From Daphnia carinata (taxonomy: Eukaryota; Arthropoda; Branchiopoda; Diplostraca; Daphniidae), in the NCBI RefSeq assembly GCF_022539665.2, contig NC_081331.1, positions 5,056,501-5,120,500 of the forward strand: DNA of 64,000 nt, in the 5' to 3' direction. Positions 45,090 to 61,197 of the stretch are shown here, one piece after another. A program made the position numbers and the translations under genes. The notes beneath the pieces are model-generated. The model was not told the origin of the DNA. It saw nothing but the letters and a program-made list of their open reading frames with translations, and searched no databases. Position 1 is the stretch's first letter. The number at the start of each line of letters is the position of its first letter.

Positions 45090-46560
45090 ATGTCGCACAA
45101 TGTGACAGTCACCCGTACGACGACCACCGTGACCACCACCTCGGCTATCCTGCTCAACACGGGCTATTTAAAGACGACGTCTGGAATCCTCAAAGTCTTG
45201 CAACTGGTGGGTTATGTCCGCTAAGCGTAGACACCATAGATTCGTTTTTTTTTTCAGTTCAGTTCCATGACCTTTTTGTTTTTGCCTTTGCCCCAATGTG
45301 CTTGTGTTGATGCTCGAAATAGCTTGCCTGCGCCAAATACGCTATTCATGTATACAACACAGATATAGCTCAAAGCCAAAAAATGTGGAAAAGAATGGTC
45401 ATTCAGCAAGAACGAGAACTATTCGAGAATCAATTGTAAAGTGATGTGATTCATGATTAATTTTTCTTAAAATATTCACAGATTTTGGGGTGCGTCATTG
45501 TTGGATTAGTCGGCCACTATTTCGTCCGAAGTAGCCCATTGTTTTTTACGGTGAGATTCAACCAAGTTTGTACGAATAATTCAATTTAGTGAAGACTCAC
45601 GATCGTGATTCATTTTCAATAGGCTGAACTATTTCTGCTATTGATCGCTACAACATGTTTGATCACGACGACTTGTCTTCTGGCCAGCTGCCTCCTCTCC
45701 ATTTCGACGGCCACCATTATTGCCAAAACCATGTTTGTAAGTTAATCTTTAAGCATTGTTCTTTCTCCCGTTGCGGACCAGACGATATTGTAGATGGGGT
45801 AAATTGGGGTCACTAGTTCACGTTTCTAAAGATGCGTGACGAATAAGACGCGACCGAAAGTTCACATTTCATTACATATCAAATGAATGGCCGTTTCTCA
45901 GGAACTAGTGTACCACGGGATCGTCTTCTGTCTATACCTGGCGTCGTCCGTCTACATGCTCGTTCAAGCGTCGCCCTATCAGAATTATCGAGATTCGAAA
46001 ATTAGCGCCATGATTGCGGCCGGGGTGAGTCTTTATTCGCCATTACTGATTGTTGCGTCTCTTTTCTTTTGTTTTTCTCGCGGGTCCTGGTCCTCCTCTC
46101 TCCTCCTCTTCATAACCCACTCAACTTCCCCTTACATCACCATTCCTCCTGGCTGCTGGATGTTCCTTCGGGGCTGGATGCGCTTTATCTAGGTCAGCAT
46201 GCTTCTCATTCCCGAAAGTGTCCTCTACCTCTGTGCCACTATAAACTACTTGGTGACCATAGTGTCTCGTAATGCCGGTTACTCTGTGGCGGAGTACGGC
46301 TACAACAATAAGATGTTCGCCGCGGTGAGTTAACACTATTAGCAGAATGAAATACTGACCACTTCCAAGCCCGACGCCTCATCTACACCATTCCCTAACC
46401 ATCTGTTCCCTTTTGGCGATGCAACCATCAGATTGACTGAAAAACGTTATCTAGCTTCTCAAGTGAATTACTATTTATTTTGCAGGCATTGGGTGCCATC
46501 AACACGGGCTTGTACTTCGTGAGTGCCCTCTTGGCTTTCCGCATTTACAGACGTTCATAA
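45090..46560 (+). CDS. MARVEL-domain four-helix membrane protein (copy 2) with two candidate third-helix exons
   Basis: Exons: 45090-45206, 45482-45550, 45623-45736, then 45902-46024 and/or 46193-46324, and finally 46486-46560. All junctions are phase 0. The protein starts MSHNVTVTRTTTTVTTTSA, then GILKVLQLILGCVIVGLVGH (helix 1), a second helix around LLLIATTCLITTTCLLASCL, a third helix and the last helix ALGAINTGLYFVSALLAF. Both middle exons encode a third-helix segment ending in an alanine-rich junction (SAMIAAG or NKMFAA). Using one gives 165 or 168 residues and four helices; using both would add a fifth helix. This suggests mutually exclusive splicing. The function would be in membrane organisation or junctions. 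The paralogue on the minus strand at 53440-54941 has only the 45902-type exon. Confidence 0.82.
45902..46324 (+). other. tandemly duplicated, phase-0 exon pair in MARVEL copy 2
   Basis: Exon A (45902-46024, 41 codons, ELVYHGIVFCLYLASSVYML...) and exon B (46193-46324, 44 codons, ...PESVLYLCATINYLVTIVSR...) are bounded by GT-AG sites and separated by 168 bp. Each fits between the same upstream and downstream exons without a frame change. Confidence 0.6.
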
Positions 46561-48115
46561 ACAACGCCCAAAGGAAACCACCGCGAGCTTGGAAAAGTGA
46601 ATATTAAAAATCTCAAACTTCTCTTTATACGTGTTCTAATTTATTGGAGTCGTGACATCACCGATGGTTGCTTTCTAGTTATTCATCCTGAACTCGTTGC
46701 TTAGAAAGGCTTGTCATTGATTCGTGCTACCATTTCGTCATTTTCAGGTGTTAAACAAATTGCGTGGTCTTATTAACTTGAGAAGTTGCTATACAAAGGC
46801 AGTGTTCAACAGCAAAGAGCTTGCGGTATTTTGTTCTTCTTATTTCACCTCAAACTACGAGAATGGTAAACGGTATTTAGAGGGTTTTAAGTTTAGCGGA
46901 CGAGATAGCAGGATTTTAGTTTAGAATTTCTATATAGTGTGGGATCTTTTTGGGCGAAAGGTGCTCTGGACGTCCATCTCCTGGTGCCCACTTACGTTTT
47001 GCAACACGTAAGTTCTGTTTAACTTGTTCTGTAGTCATTGTAGCCTAGGCATTAAAAAAATGAAATTATATTTTGACGGGTTGAAAGCGGTGAAACCAGG
47101 GCTTGGAACTGGGTCTTGGAACTGGTTCTTGAAACTGGTTTCTTTTTTTTTTTGTCATGCCCCGGCTCATTTTTTTTATCTATGGGTAAAACGGGATGGT
47201 CTGCAATGTGCACGAACCGCACCGAAAATCAAAATGACCCGGCATATGAATTGGCTATTGATTTTGAACCAAGTCTAATAAATGCCATCTAAGGTTTAGA
47301 ATGATGATTATATAATATTTATTTCATTATCTATTATTATTCATTTATTATATTATATTTCATATATTATGGGGTAGACCGAGACTATTAATCATTCTGT
47401 ACTTGAACAACAGTCGAATTGGGGGAGGAGAGGATAGCTTTTTGCGTTGTAGTGCATTAGATCTCCGCATGGTGCAGATCAATCGGAGGGAGCAGCCCGA
47501 GTAAGCTCTTAAAACTCTCGCTTGCAAAGGTGGACGGGAGGCGTGGCTTTCTTGTAAGGGTTTTAACATGGAGTAGTTAGACCATCCATTCTATGACTCT
47601 GACGGCGGTCTTGGAACATATGATTGTTCTCTTCCCTGGTGGTGCGACACGTGGAAGCTTCTTTCGTTACGATGTAAGTAAATTCATGGCTTGCGTCAGT
47701 TCACTAGCTCTTGTAGGCAATACCATCACTATCTTCTCGGTATCGTGATTTAGATAATACGCCCAAAAACTCAATTGCAATTTATGACATTCCTTCCTGT
47801 ATCAGCGGAATATCTGCATGACATTTTCCCGTTATTTCGTTGTCGATACCAGAATTGCATCAGCTAAAATATTGTGTTAAATACCACCGTTGCTCGTTAC
47901 TCATATTGTTTTCTTCCTTTCCTTGTAAAATTACCGATCCTTTTCGGTTTTGACAGCTTACAATTTTACCTGGTAGGTACACTAAAATCACAAAGACGTG
48001 ACAGCTGTTTCTGTTTTTGTTAAAGATCATTATATTTCTAGAACTTTAAACCCTAGGATACCAATATCTAATACGTTAAATTGCTTTTATTAGTTGTCTC
48101 ACAAATTGCTGCAAT
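46561..48115. other. AT-rich intergenic region
   Basis: Contains a short imperfect minisatellite (three ~14-bp TTGGAACTGGGTC-like units near 47100-47145), a TA-rich tract at 47285-47370 and the alanyl-tRNA synthetase upstream region. No genes were recognised. Confidence 0.35.
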
Positions 48116-52176
<4,061 letters not shown>

Positions 52177-52334
52177 TTAATTAAACATGCTTATATAAAG
52201 CATGACCCTTTTACCAAATACATCCAGACCCAGTTTGTATTTTCGAAACGTTAAGTGTTCTGTCGTTTTCGTCTTGGATTATTCCCTAGCAAACTGCTAT
52301 CAGTTAATCTGCTTGCGACTATGATGGCATTGCT

Positions 52335-53159
52335 ATGTTGCTCATTGTTGTTTTATGGTAAGTGAATCGGTAGTTGCCCTGCAAAGGAGGTGACAGGCGT
52401 TAGCCCTTTGTAACCTAGTTTTCCCTACCTCTGCATTTGGCTTGCATGTGAAAAATCAGTTTTGGAACGTGAACATTATGGAACGAGGTATGACAAGAAA
52501 AATTGTTTCTTCTAATAGGGCAGAACCTGTTGATGGACCAACATTATTCTCCACTTCTGGGAGTGTTCGTACGAACATTGCATTAATTGCTGCTCAGTAT
52601 GCCAACACGAAGTTGAACGTGCTAACGGACTTGCCATCATCAACATTCATCTCAAACAAAGTAAGTTTCGTCCTTTGCCTAGTGGATTCCCAATCAGATG
52701 ATAATATTTATTCAACAGTTTCCTGCATTGTCTGTTGGAGATGTCCAAATATCGGGACTCGCTCCTATTGCCCTTTATTTGGCTCCCAATTCTTTGAAAG
52801 GAAACGGTGCGTTGGAGGAGGCTCAAATTCTTCAATGGATCAATCTAGCCGAACATGAACTGCTACCCGCTGTGTTAGTTTTGCTCGATGCCTCTCCCAA
52901 CGCTAAGCCGGTGCAAAACCGCGCTCGTCAAGAGATCCAACTTTATCTAGAAATTCTGAACAGTATTTTGCTAACTCGCACATATCTCGTCGGCGAAACT
53001 GTAACTCTCGCCGATATAGCTGTCGTCTGCACCCTTGCTCCGGTTTTCCAGCGTGTAATGGAAGGTCTTGGTAGTTCGAAGTCGGCCAACGTTTTGCGAT
53101 GGTTCAACACAATTACACCGCAACCGAATGTCAAACATGTCATCGGCGATGCCAAGTGA
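52335..53159 (+). CDS. stand-alone eEF1B-gamma-like GST-fold protein
   Basis: Exons 52335-52357, 52519-52660 and 52719-53159 give about 201 residues. An alternative unspliced start at 52479 is also in frame. Near the N-terminus is ALIAAQYANTKLNVL. The GST C-terminal half contains ILQWINLAEHELLPAVLVLL and TYLVGETVTLADIAVVCTL, then NVLRWFNTITPQPNVKHVIG. This order and wording match the N-terminal GST-like domain of elongation factor 1-gamma (and the related domain of valyl-tRNA synthetase). The frame stops right after that domain: the conserved eEF1-gamma C-terminal domain is absent and nothing like it follows. It could be a binding module for eEF1B or a multi-synthetase complex, which is inference. 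It lies 159 bp after the alanyl-tRNA synthetase stop, same strand. A poly(A) signal AATAAA occurs near 53385. The exact start is uncertain. Confidence 0.75.
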
Positions 53160-53439
53160 TGGGCTGGACCCCCTAAACGCAGCTTGTCACTCAGGTCTGT
53201 CGTTGACCTTTAACCAACTGTGCCCTTTTTTTCACGTTGTTGGTTTCTTTTAGAGACGAAAGTGGTGTGTTATCTTATTGGCGAAAAAGCATTATCATTA
53301 AATCGTTGAGTCGTTCCTTCAGTGCTGATTAAGAGTGTAGTTTTTGTTTACCTTTGGTGCGAGGGTTATCGAAGTTGGAGATTAAATAAAAAGAACGAAT
53401 TATAGCAATGGTTCTTTTCAATGTTGTAATATTTTTACT

Positions 53440-54941
53440 TCATGGAGGTATCAAGGCAGCGGTGGTTTCATTTTCGCGTTGTTTTTCTACGTGATCATAT
53501 AGGCGAATCTGATCGCAGAGAGCACGAAAGAAACTCACCAGACATAGGATCGAGCTGATGACTCCGAATGCCTGTAATGTAAATAATAACTATAGGAGAT
53601 GATTAACTGCTTCCAGTCATTCCGATGGTTGAATCACAAAACAGAACGTTTGGCATGCTTTTGGTTTGGGAATGGGGACGATGCGGTGTCGGCTTTGAAG
53701 TATTCAATATTTTGTTCTGCTCATTCAGTTAACTCATATTTGCCGAATAATTTATTTTTGAAATTGTCCGCCTCGATGCAGTATCCAACATTACGTATAT
53801 GCTAATAGCTAAGTGGTAAATAGGATTAAACATGTATAGGACACTTTCGGGAGTGACAAGCATGCTGTTTTAGATAAAAGGACATCCAACCCCGGAGGAA
53901 CATCCGGCAGCCAGAAGGAATAGTAATGGGCGGAGAATTGATGGGTCATGAGGAGGAGGACAAGAACCCAAAAGGATTACTCAAAAAAGGGAGAAAAGAA
54001 AGACGCAACAGTCAGTAGTGACTGAAAGAAAGACTTACCCCAGCCGAAATCAGGGCCTTTATCTCCGGATCTCCGTAATTTTGATGGGAATATGTTTGCA
54101 CGAGCATGTATATAGATGACGGCAGGTAAAGACAGAACGTAATCAAATTGTAGGTGAATTCCTGGAAAAAAAAACATTCGTTTGATATATAATGAAATAT
54201 AATCTTCCCGACGCGTCTAATTCGTCATACACCTCCCGACACGTAATCCCGTGATGTTGATATATCTACATTAGCGTCTATTCAACAGTACTGTACAAGA
54301 AAGACAATGAAGGAATATTTACTCACAAAAATTGTCTTGGAAATAACTGTGGTCGCTGAAATAGAGAGGAGGCAAGTGATCAGGAGGCAAAAATTCATCA
54401 TCAAAGATACTGTAGCTATTAATAGCAAAAGTAGTTTGGCCTGTTGAACATACATCACAATTGTGAATCTTTACTGAGTTTCTGAACAAACTTGGCTGAA
54501 ACTTACTGTAAAAAACAATGGAGTACATGGATAAAAAAAGGATGCAACCAATCCAATGACAAGGAATCCCACAATCTGAAAATGTTTTAAGAAAAACAAA
54601 CTGGTAATAACATAATTTTACAAGTGATTCTCAAATGATTCTTGTTCTTGCTGAATGGCCATTCATTTTCCAGGTTTTTTTTGAGCTATGTGCAGTATTT
54701 GTAGTTTCAAATTAATAACATGTCTGGTGAAAAGAAGCTATATCAAACATCACCACAACAATTTTAGCGAAAAACAAACAAAAAGGTCATTGAAGCAAAC
54801 TGGAAAGGAAATCTATGGTATCTACACTTAGATGATACAACCCACCACTTGCAGGGCTTTGAGGATTCCATCAACCGTTTTTATATAGCCTGGGTAGAAT
54901 AGGATACTCGAGGTATTGTTCACAGAGGTATCATTTGACAT
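53440..54941 (-). CDS. MARVEL-domain four-helix membrane protein (copy 3)
   Basis: Five exons on the minus strand: 54941-54846, 54575-54507, 54440-54327, 54161-54039 and 53571-53440, giving 177 residues. The exon lengths of 69, 114 and 123 bp and the all-phase-0 junctions are identical to those of copy 2, and the sequences align throughout (GYIKTVDGILKALQV, IVGFLVIGLVASFF, LLLLLIATVSLMMNFCLLIT, EFTYNLITFCLYLPSSIYML). The last helix AFGVISSILCLVSFFRALCD is followed by a longer charged cytosolic tail. A recent gene duplication of copy 2 into inverted orientation is therefore clear. The role is membrane organisation or junction function by family; the specific role is unknown. It is convergent with the eEF1-gamma-like gene (281 bp between stops). 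Confidence 0.85.
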
Positions 54942-55492
54942 GTCGTTATGTTTCTTTAGTACAGAGGAAAAAAAAATACAAAACTATGTTTGACAACCAA
55001 ATGAAAAGTGGTAGTAGCTTTGTATGCGACTGGTGCGTCTGCACCAGCTTCCCGGGTTGCCTAGCAATGCCTTACGCACGGATTTTCATGTTTTGTTTTT
55101 GAGTTGTTCGTTATTATTTTCTTTTGTTTGTTTGTTTTTATTTTTTATTTTTTATTTTTTTTTTTGACCAAATGAAAAGGCTACTGCCAACAAGTTGGCG
55201 ATTCCATGCGTCGTCTGCTTGCTTGAACACAAGTGCCTGTGGGAAGCTAAATTTTTTCGTAGGATTTCATGTCAAGTTGATGGTTTGTTTTTCAATAGAC
55301 TAAAACAAGATTTCACTAAGATCAACCGCATATACTGCTTGTGTATTGAAGCATGGAGCTTCTAACATTTTCGAGTGTGAACAGCCAGTCGCATCGCGAG
55401 TTACATAAGTGTTTATCTTCTGTGAACGGCGGAAAACAAATCAAACATTGGGCAAAAAAACAATAAAAAAATGGCCTGCACAGTAACTTATC
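54942..55492. other. intergenic region
   Basis: Upstream of the minus-strand MARVEL gene. It contains a T-rich low-complexity tract at about 55080-55165 (TTTGTTTGTTTG followed by TTTTTATT units). No gene was recognised. Confidence 0.35.
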
Positions 55493-55744
55493 ATGGATAA
55501 TGCTACAGAAATTCTGCAGCTTGTGCAGAATTTGTTTGACCATTTGCAGATGGGTACAATTTCAAAGTGGAAAAACAATTGTGAGAAAAAATTACATCAG
55601 TCTATGAAGTGGGATTACCAGAATGGTCTGCTCATACTCAAGTTTGCACCGGTGGGGATAAGATCGCAAGGATACTGCCCAGTCAACGGTGGATACTGGA
55701 AATTCCGATCGCCTTTCTTCATCAATAATTCGGCATTATGGTAG
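55493..55744 (+). CDS. small hypothetical protein or first exon
   Basis: An 83-residue frame begins MDNATEILQLVQNLFDHLQM and ends near PFFINNSALW. The end coincides with a possible donor (TTATG|GTAGGC), so it could be the first exon of a longer gene, with a possible acceptor near 55790. The composition is protein-like, with an amphipathic helical start and balanced residues, but no family was recognised. It may also be chance. Confidence 0.25.
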   Translation: MDNATEILQLVQNLFDHLQMGTISKWKNNCEKKLHQSMKWDYQNGLLILKFAPVGIRSQGYCPVNGGYWKFRSPFFINNSALW

Positions 55745-55992
55745 GCGTCATATTGACATTTACAGTTTGTTTGTTTCGTTTACGCCTACAGTATAAATTT
55801 TTTATCGTCGAAATTTAAAAGTTCAGGTGCAGTCTTGCGTCATACGTAGATTAGATCATGTTGCTTGGGCGATAACCAATTGATAAAACGTCCATTTGAT
55901 AAAAAGAAACAATGGGGTTTAAATAACGAAGGTTTGGGTTCAGTAGATGAAAGATCTACGTCCTTTCATACCAGTAAACAACAGTTTAAAAA

Positions 55993-57106
55993 ATGAAGTC
56001 TACAATCTGTGTAATCCTTGCTGTTCATGGTAACTCTCATATTATTCTATTTGTGTTTCCAAATTTGAAGATACGATGTATTCACTTTAACAATAAAATA
56101 TGTCTACTGCAGGCATCATGGCATTCGTCACCGCGGAATCAGTTGTAAAGGTAAGATTTTCTAAAACCAATTTAAATTAAAGGTCTTGCTTGTTAGTACA
56201 CGCGGCAACATGTATGGTCTTTCTTGTTAATGTTTATAAGGCGGACGCAAGAGACATTGATTTGGGAGAATCCACTTATCAATGTCCGGACGGGCTTTTT
56301 GTGGCTCCGCACGAAACGCGATGTGAGTTGTACTACCTCTGTTCTGCTGGCGGTGTCCCAACTCACTTGTACCAATGCAGGGACGACTTATTGTTCGATC
56401 TCACTTATTACGGTACAGTTATCACATTTAAACGTTACGTAATCAACGACTCTTATGTCATGTCTCACAACATTTAGGATGCAATTTCAAGGAATTAACG
56501 GATTGTGGTGACCGTCTCTCGCCATTTACCTGCCCATCTCCCGATGGTTTTTTTCCCATCAAAGAAGGAGCATGCAGTTCCCAATACTACGTTTGCCTCA
56601 ACGGCGTCGCTGAATTAGAAGTATGAAAATGTGAACAACAGCCTGCATGAAAGAACCTGAACCATGTACCTTCTCGTGCGTTTTTTTTTTTTAATGTAGA
56701 CGTGTCCGACTGGAATCTTTGACGCGTCCTCATCGTCCTGTGTAGCAACATCCTGCGCAAGTAAGTTACCAATGAAAAGATATCCGATAGTGCTCTAGCA
56801 AAACAAATATTTTATTGCATGGCTTTTACAGCGACCACGACCCATGCAGTACCCACGGCACCAGGCTCGTTTGAGTGTCCAGCGCCAAATGGAAATTTTG
56901 CCAGTCCGTATTCTTGCTCGCAGTACTATGTGTGTGTCGACGGAACAGCTTTCCTTTACGTATGGATTGCTTTTATTATTGTATTTTTAATAATGAATAA
57001 TTAATATTAATTGCTTTTTTTTTTCTAGGAATGCCCTGCCGGACTTTACTATAATCCTGCCCTTAACATCTGCGACTGGCCCGCCAACGTTAACTGCAAC
57101 CTGTGA
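55993..57106 (+). CDS. secreted protein with three chitin-binding type-2 domains (CPAP3/obstructor-like)
   Basis: Seven exons: 55993-56029, 56113-56150, 56241-56412, 56478-56620, 56700-56760, 56832-56959 and 57029-57106, giving 218 residues. The signal peptide MKSTICVILAVHGIMAFVTA is followed by three peritrophin-A type modules. These start at YQCPDGLFVAPHETRCELYY, TCPSPDGFFPIKEGACSSQY and ECPAPNGNFASPYSCSQYY, each with the six-cysteine C...C.YY.C....C...C pattern. A Thr-rich linker separates modules two and three. About 220-240 residues with exactly three such domains is the layout of arthropod CPAP3/obstructor proteins, which bind chitin in cuticle or tracheal-type matrices; peritrophic-matrix localisation is the alternative. 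The exon borders largely fall between modules. Confidence 0.88.
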
Positions 57107-57806
57107 ATTTGGGCGGAAAAGAGGATTCCAGACGTAAAGAAGCCACTAAGCCAGAAATTTTATTCTCGTTTCATTTAGAAAAGAAAATTTTTCATTATCT
57201 TTTTACTTACTAGGTTATGCTAATCATATCAATACAAACGTAATATAATGTCTAACAAATAACACATTAGTTACGTTGAAAGCATTACTGGATTTTAGTT
57301 TTCATTTCTTCTTGAATTCTCCGGATGGATCTTATTAATTTGTTTATTTGGAACTTTTATTTGTTTTCCCTGGTACTGGTATATAGTATCTGGTTCAAAT
57401 TTCAATAAATATTTCCCTCCTAAAACAGGAAATGAAGTTGATGGCAACCCTGTGTGTCTAGAAAAAAAAAAAGAAATTTTAATGCAAAATATTTACCTAC
57501 CGATTCGATTTGGACAATGTGCTTTCCAGCAGCCTAATGTGGCTTTAAGAACCATTGGGAGTCTGACCACACGTAGTTTCTCTCTCTCTTGACGTGGCCC
57601 GTGGCAATTTCGTAGTATCCTTCATTTAAAAAATAACCTGACCTTTGGTAGAACTCTTTTGCTGGTTTGATTGTTCATTCTTTTTAATCATTTACTTTCA
57701 TTTTAATTTCAACATTTATCGGTAAGACCATTAAAAAAACTATATTTTTGGTTATTGAATTATTGACTACAAATGGAACCTTATTCAGCTGAGTGAAGTA
57801 AAAAAA
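57107..57806. other. intergenic region
   Basis: 3' UTR of the chitin-binding gene and upstream region of the LOTUS/Tudor gene. AT-rich, with no gene recognised. Confidence 0.35.
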
Positions 57807-60800
57807 ATGAGTAAAGGCCTCAAGGAAGAAGTTAAAATAGTGGTGAATTCCTTGCTTATACCACATTCCAGAGGCCTTACACTGGACCAATTTCTAAAGG
57901 AGTATCACGATGTAGAAGCAAAACCATTTCCACACAGGTTAGAAAAAAAAACACACTTATTTTCTAATGCCATAATTATATTATTTTTCTACAGACAACT
58001 TGGATTTAACACTCCAGCAGATTTCTTGCGTTCTGTCCCTAAAGTTGTAAAGTGCACAACTTTAAGAAGTGGCCATATTCTTCTTCAAGGTAACATCATG
58101 ATGTTCCATTAATCATTTGGTAATCAAACTAACATGGATTGGCTTTACAGCTGTTGCAAATGAGAATGTTTCCCACATACAGGAGCTAGTTAAGGGCCAA
58201 AAAAGTAATCAGACTGCCAGTCTCAAAAACCTCAATCGGCTGCTTCAACAAAACAATCGCTATTACCCACCTTTTGTTAGGCAGTGCCCTCCTCCACCTA
58301 TTCAAATCAGTCAAAATACTATTGGAAGTGAATTCTCTGCATGTGCAAGGCCACCACCTTTCAGTGTGCCAAATCAGATGACCAGCAGGCCTCAGGCTTC
58401 ACAGGTAAAAAAAAAAAAAAATTCATATATTATATAGAAGTTGTTTTAATATTTCATCTTTCTCATCAGCATGTTGGCCAGACCTTTAGTTCTACTGAAG
58501 CAATCATTCCATCGTCTCACACATGTTCGAATGTGGAATATGAACGTCAGTTGGTCTCCGAGTTTGAAAAACTTCTTCTGGCCTATCCGAATGGAGTTAA
58601 CACGGCACACATATTTGCCCTGTATTCGAGCAGATACAAGAAAGAAGTAGACCTTCACCAAATTCAGCCTAATTTGAGCTCCATCAATTTCTTTAAGCGG
58701 CATGAACATGTATTTCGAATTTGGAAATGTTCAGAAAATGTCATGGTAGCCCTGGTAGGGCCATACCGTGTAGATACAAGCCAGTTGCCAAATGCAAATC
58801 AGCCACCTCTAGAAGAAAGGGGCAGCCTGACGGGTGCAATACCAAAGGGCCAATTTTCGAAGAATACGGAACATCCAAATTCGCAACCTCCTACACATGC
58901 AGTATATTCAATGTTCCAATCGCCGCCGAAAGCTGCACCTCCAATGTTTCAATCTCCAACCAAAGCAGTGCCCTTTCAGTTTAAAACTCCCCTAAAGGCC
59001 ACGGGCTTTTCAGCTGAAGACGTTAATCGTACAGCAAATAGTAATGCCTTTCAACCCAAGCTGTCTGCTACAGATATTCGCTTGCGTAACCCTGACGCCG
59101 GGGCATACCAAACAGTGACAACCGAATGGAATTCAGCAAAGCATTCGCCTGTAGCTCATTTGACTCCATCGAATATGATCCCTGGCAGTTGCCATGCACC
59201 TGCCGTCGCTGATGAAGCTCTACCAGTCACATTTGGTATTTCTACCCATGATACTTAATGTTTGAAATTTGATTATGTAGTGCTTCTCACATGTTTCTGC
59301 AGGTGTGCGTCGACCGAAAATTAATAACGTCTATGAACCGGATACAGAAATTACAAAACAGGCATTTCCATCGAACCTGGCCAGTTTCGACTATTTTTTT
59401 CTCATTGTTGCAGAAGTCTATTCTCCTGGCGAATTCTATTGGTTTCTGAGCGAAAATAGAAAACCTATAGAAGATCTGACGGATGATATGACGTGAAATA
59501 TTGAAATATTATCTAATGAAACTTAAATCTGTAATTTAATTTTCTATATTTAATATTCGTGTAGGTTGTTTTACGGTGCTACTTCTGATTATTTCATATT
59601 TCGTGGAGAAATGTACATCGGTCAACTAGTTGCTGCCATGTACACGGACAATCTGTGGTATCGAGCCCGTATTGTTGGATGCCACGAAGATATGTTCCAG
59701 GTTTTCTATGTAGATTATGGCAGCAAAAACTTAGTAAAGATCGAACGGTTACGCCACCTCCATTTGCGTTTCACGAAGTTACCACTGCAGGTACATTTCT
59801 ACATTATATTTTTCGTGTATTCCCTGCTAGAATTTTGTCCTGACTCCTTTAGGCGTTTCGTGGTCGAATTTTCGGCATTCGACCCTTGCCCACTGAGAAA
59901 AAATGGTCGTTTGAATCAGGCAAATGGTTTTTGGATCTTATCAAAGGTAATCCCTTTAATTTCTGAAGGTGTGACGGAGTGATCATGCATATTATTTGTA
60001 TTACTAGGTTGTAAAATTATCGCCGCTGCCAAAATGATTGAAGAAACCTTGGCTGTACCCCAATATGGCATTGATACAGTCTATTCATTAACCTTAGTCG
60101 ACACGACAAAAGAGAACGACGTTCACGTTAGCGACTATTTGATCGAAAATGGCTTTGCTGTTGCCTGTGAGGAAGAACAGAGAGCATTGGCTGCTGCCAC
60201 TCCTGCTGTTGAATGTTTGGATCTTACTCCTGCGCGTTCGCCAAGTCCAACTGGTACATTTCTTTCGTCTGCCACAACTTCGCTTGTACACCAGTTAGAG
60301 AACACATGCCTCTCATCTCGAGCAACGTCGCCACCTGTAAGTCCAGGACAGTTTAACTTTTCCTATCCTTCCATAGATGACATTATCGTACATGAGAAAA
60401 CTCTTGTGAAGACATGCACAGATCAAATCGAAAATCTTGCACTGGCGGAACAATCTCCGTATACCACATCTCTGTCTGCAGAACCAGAAAGGCAAACCTT
60501 TTTCTTTTATCTTGCGTGGTAATTTTCAATGTTTTTTTTTTCATTTAATTCATCTATCTGCTTGCAGGTCCGAACAATGTTATGTCAGTCAGCTAGGTAA
60601 ACGATTATACATGAATAAGTTTGAAGAGGTTATAGCGTACAAATTCATATTGATTTTTACCTCTATCAGTTTTGAAAGACGGACGAATACTGTACATAGT
60701 TGAAGATGATGGCGCGCTGTATCTTCCAAAGCCCGATATGTTGAAGTTGATACCCAATCTTGATCGGCAAATAGCAGCTCTCAAAGTGAGAGTCGACGTC

Positions 60801-61197
60801 AAAGTTGTCAATTTCCAGACGCAACCGCACATATTTAGCGATTGCGCAAAGTAAGATTACGTTCTAATGACATCCCATTAATTGAAAGTAGGCTTGCTGA
60901 AATAATAAAATTTATATATATTTTTTGCTTTATTCGATTTCGTTCACAGTGCTGGCGCACCTTGGATTATGAATGAGGAGGGCAATATGGTACCCCAACT
61001 CATTCTTTACTCATTACAACATGTTTCTCTCTTATTGTTTATATGTTCGGTAAAGGATAAGATGGTTTCTTCTGCCATAGAGGTAATTTTCTTTCTTTTT
61101 AAAAAATTATGTTCAAAACACTTTTATTATCTGACTAGTCTCTTAACGTTTTTTGCAGTCCAAACGAAAGGAATACAGCAATAAATGTGCATCATAG
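57807..61197 (+). CDS. LOTUS and Tudor domain protein, TDRD5/Tejas-like
   Basis: Twelve exons: 57807-57937, 57995-58089, 58151-58404, 58470-59235, 59303-59492, 59565-59790, 59853-59946, 60008-60518, 60568-60596, 60670-60850, 60950-61082 and 61159-61197, giving 882 residues. A 66-bp GT-AG segment at 60990-61055 is probably a further in-frame intron, giving about 860; it would remove a hydrophobic stretch odd for this protein. LOTUS domain 1 is at residues 1-75 (EVKIVVNSLLIPHSRGLTLD and RQLGFNTPADFLRSVP). LOTUS domain 2 is around 180-255 (YERQLVSEFEKLLLAYPNGV). An extended Tudor domain follows (GQLVAAMYTDNLWYRARIVG, VFYVDYGSKNLVKIERLR). The family acts in germline granules in piRNA production: LOTUS domains bind the Vasa helicase and the Tudor domain binds dimethyl-arginine. 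The germline role is by homology. A poly(A) signal lies at 61384-61389. Confidence 0.85.

Noticed and set aside
47360-47569. 69-codon minus-strand frame in a GC-richer patch
   Set aside because: No recognisable protein features and no RNA gene consensus; treated as non-coding.
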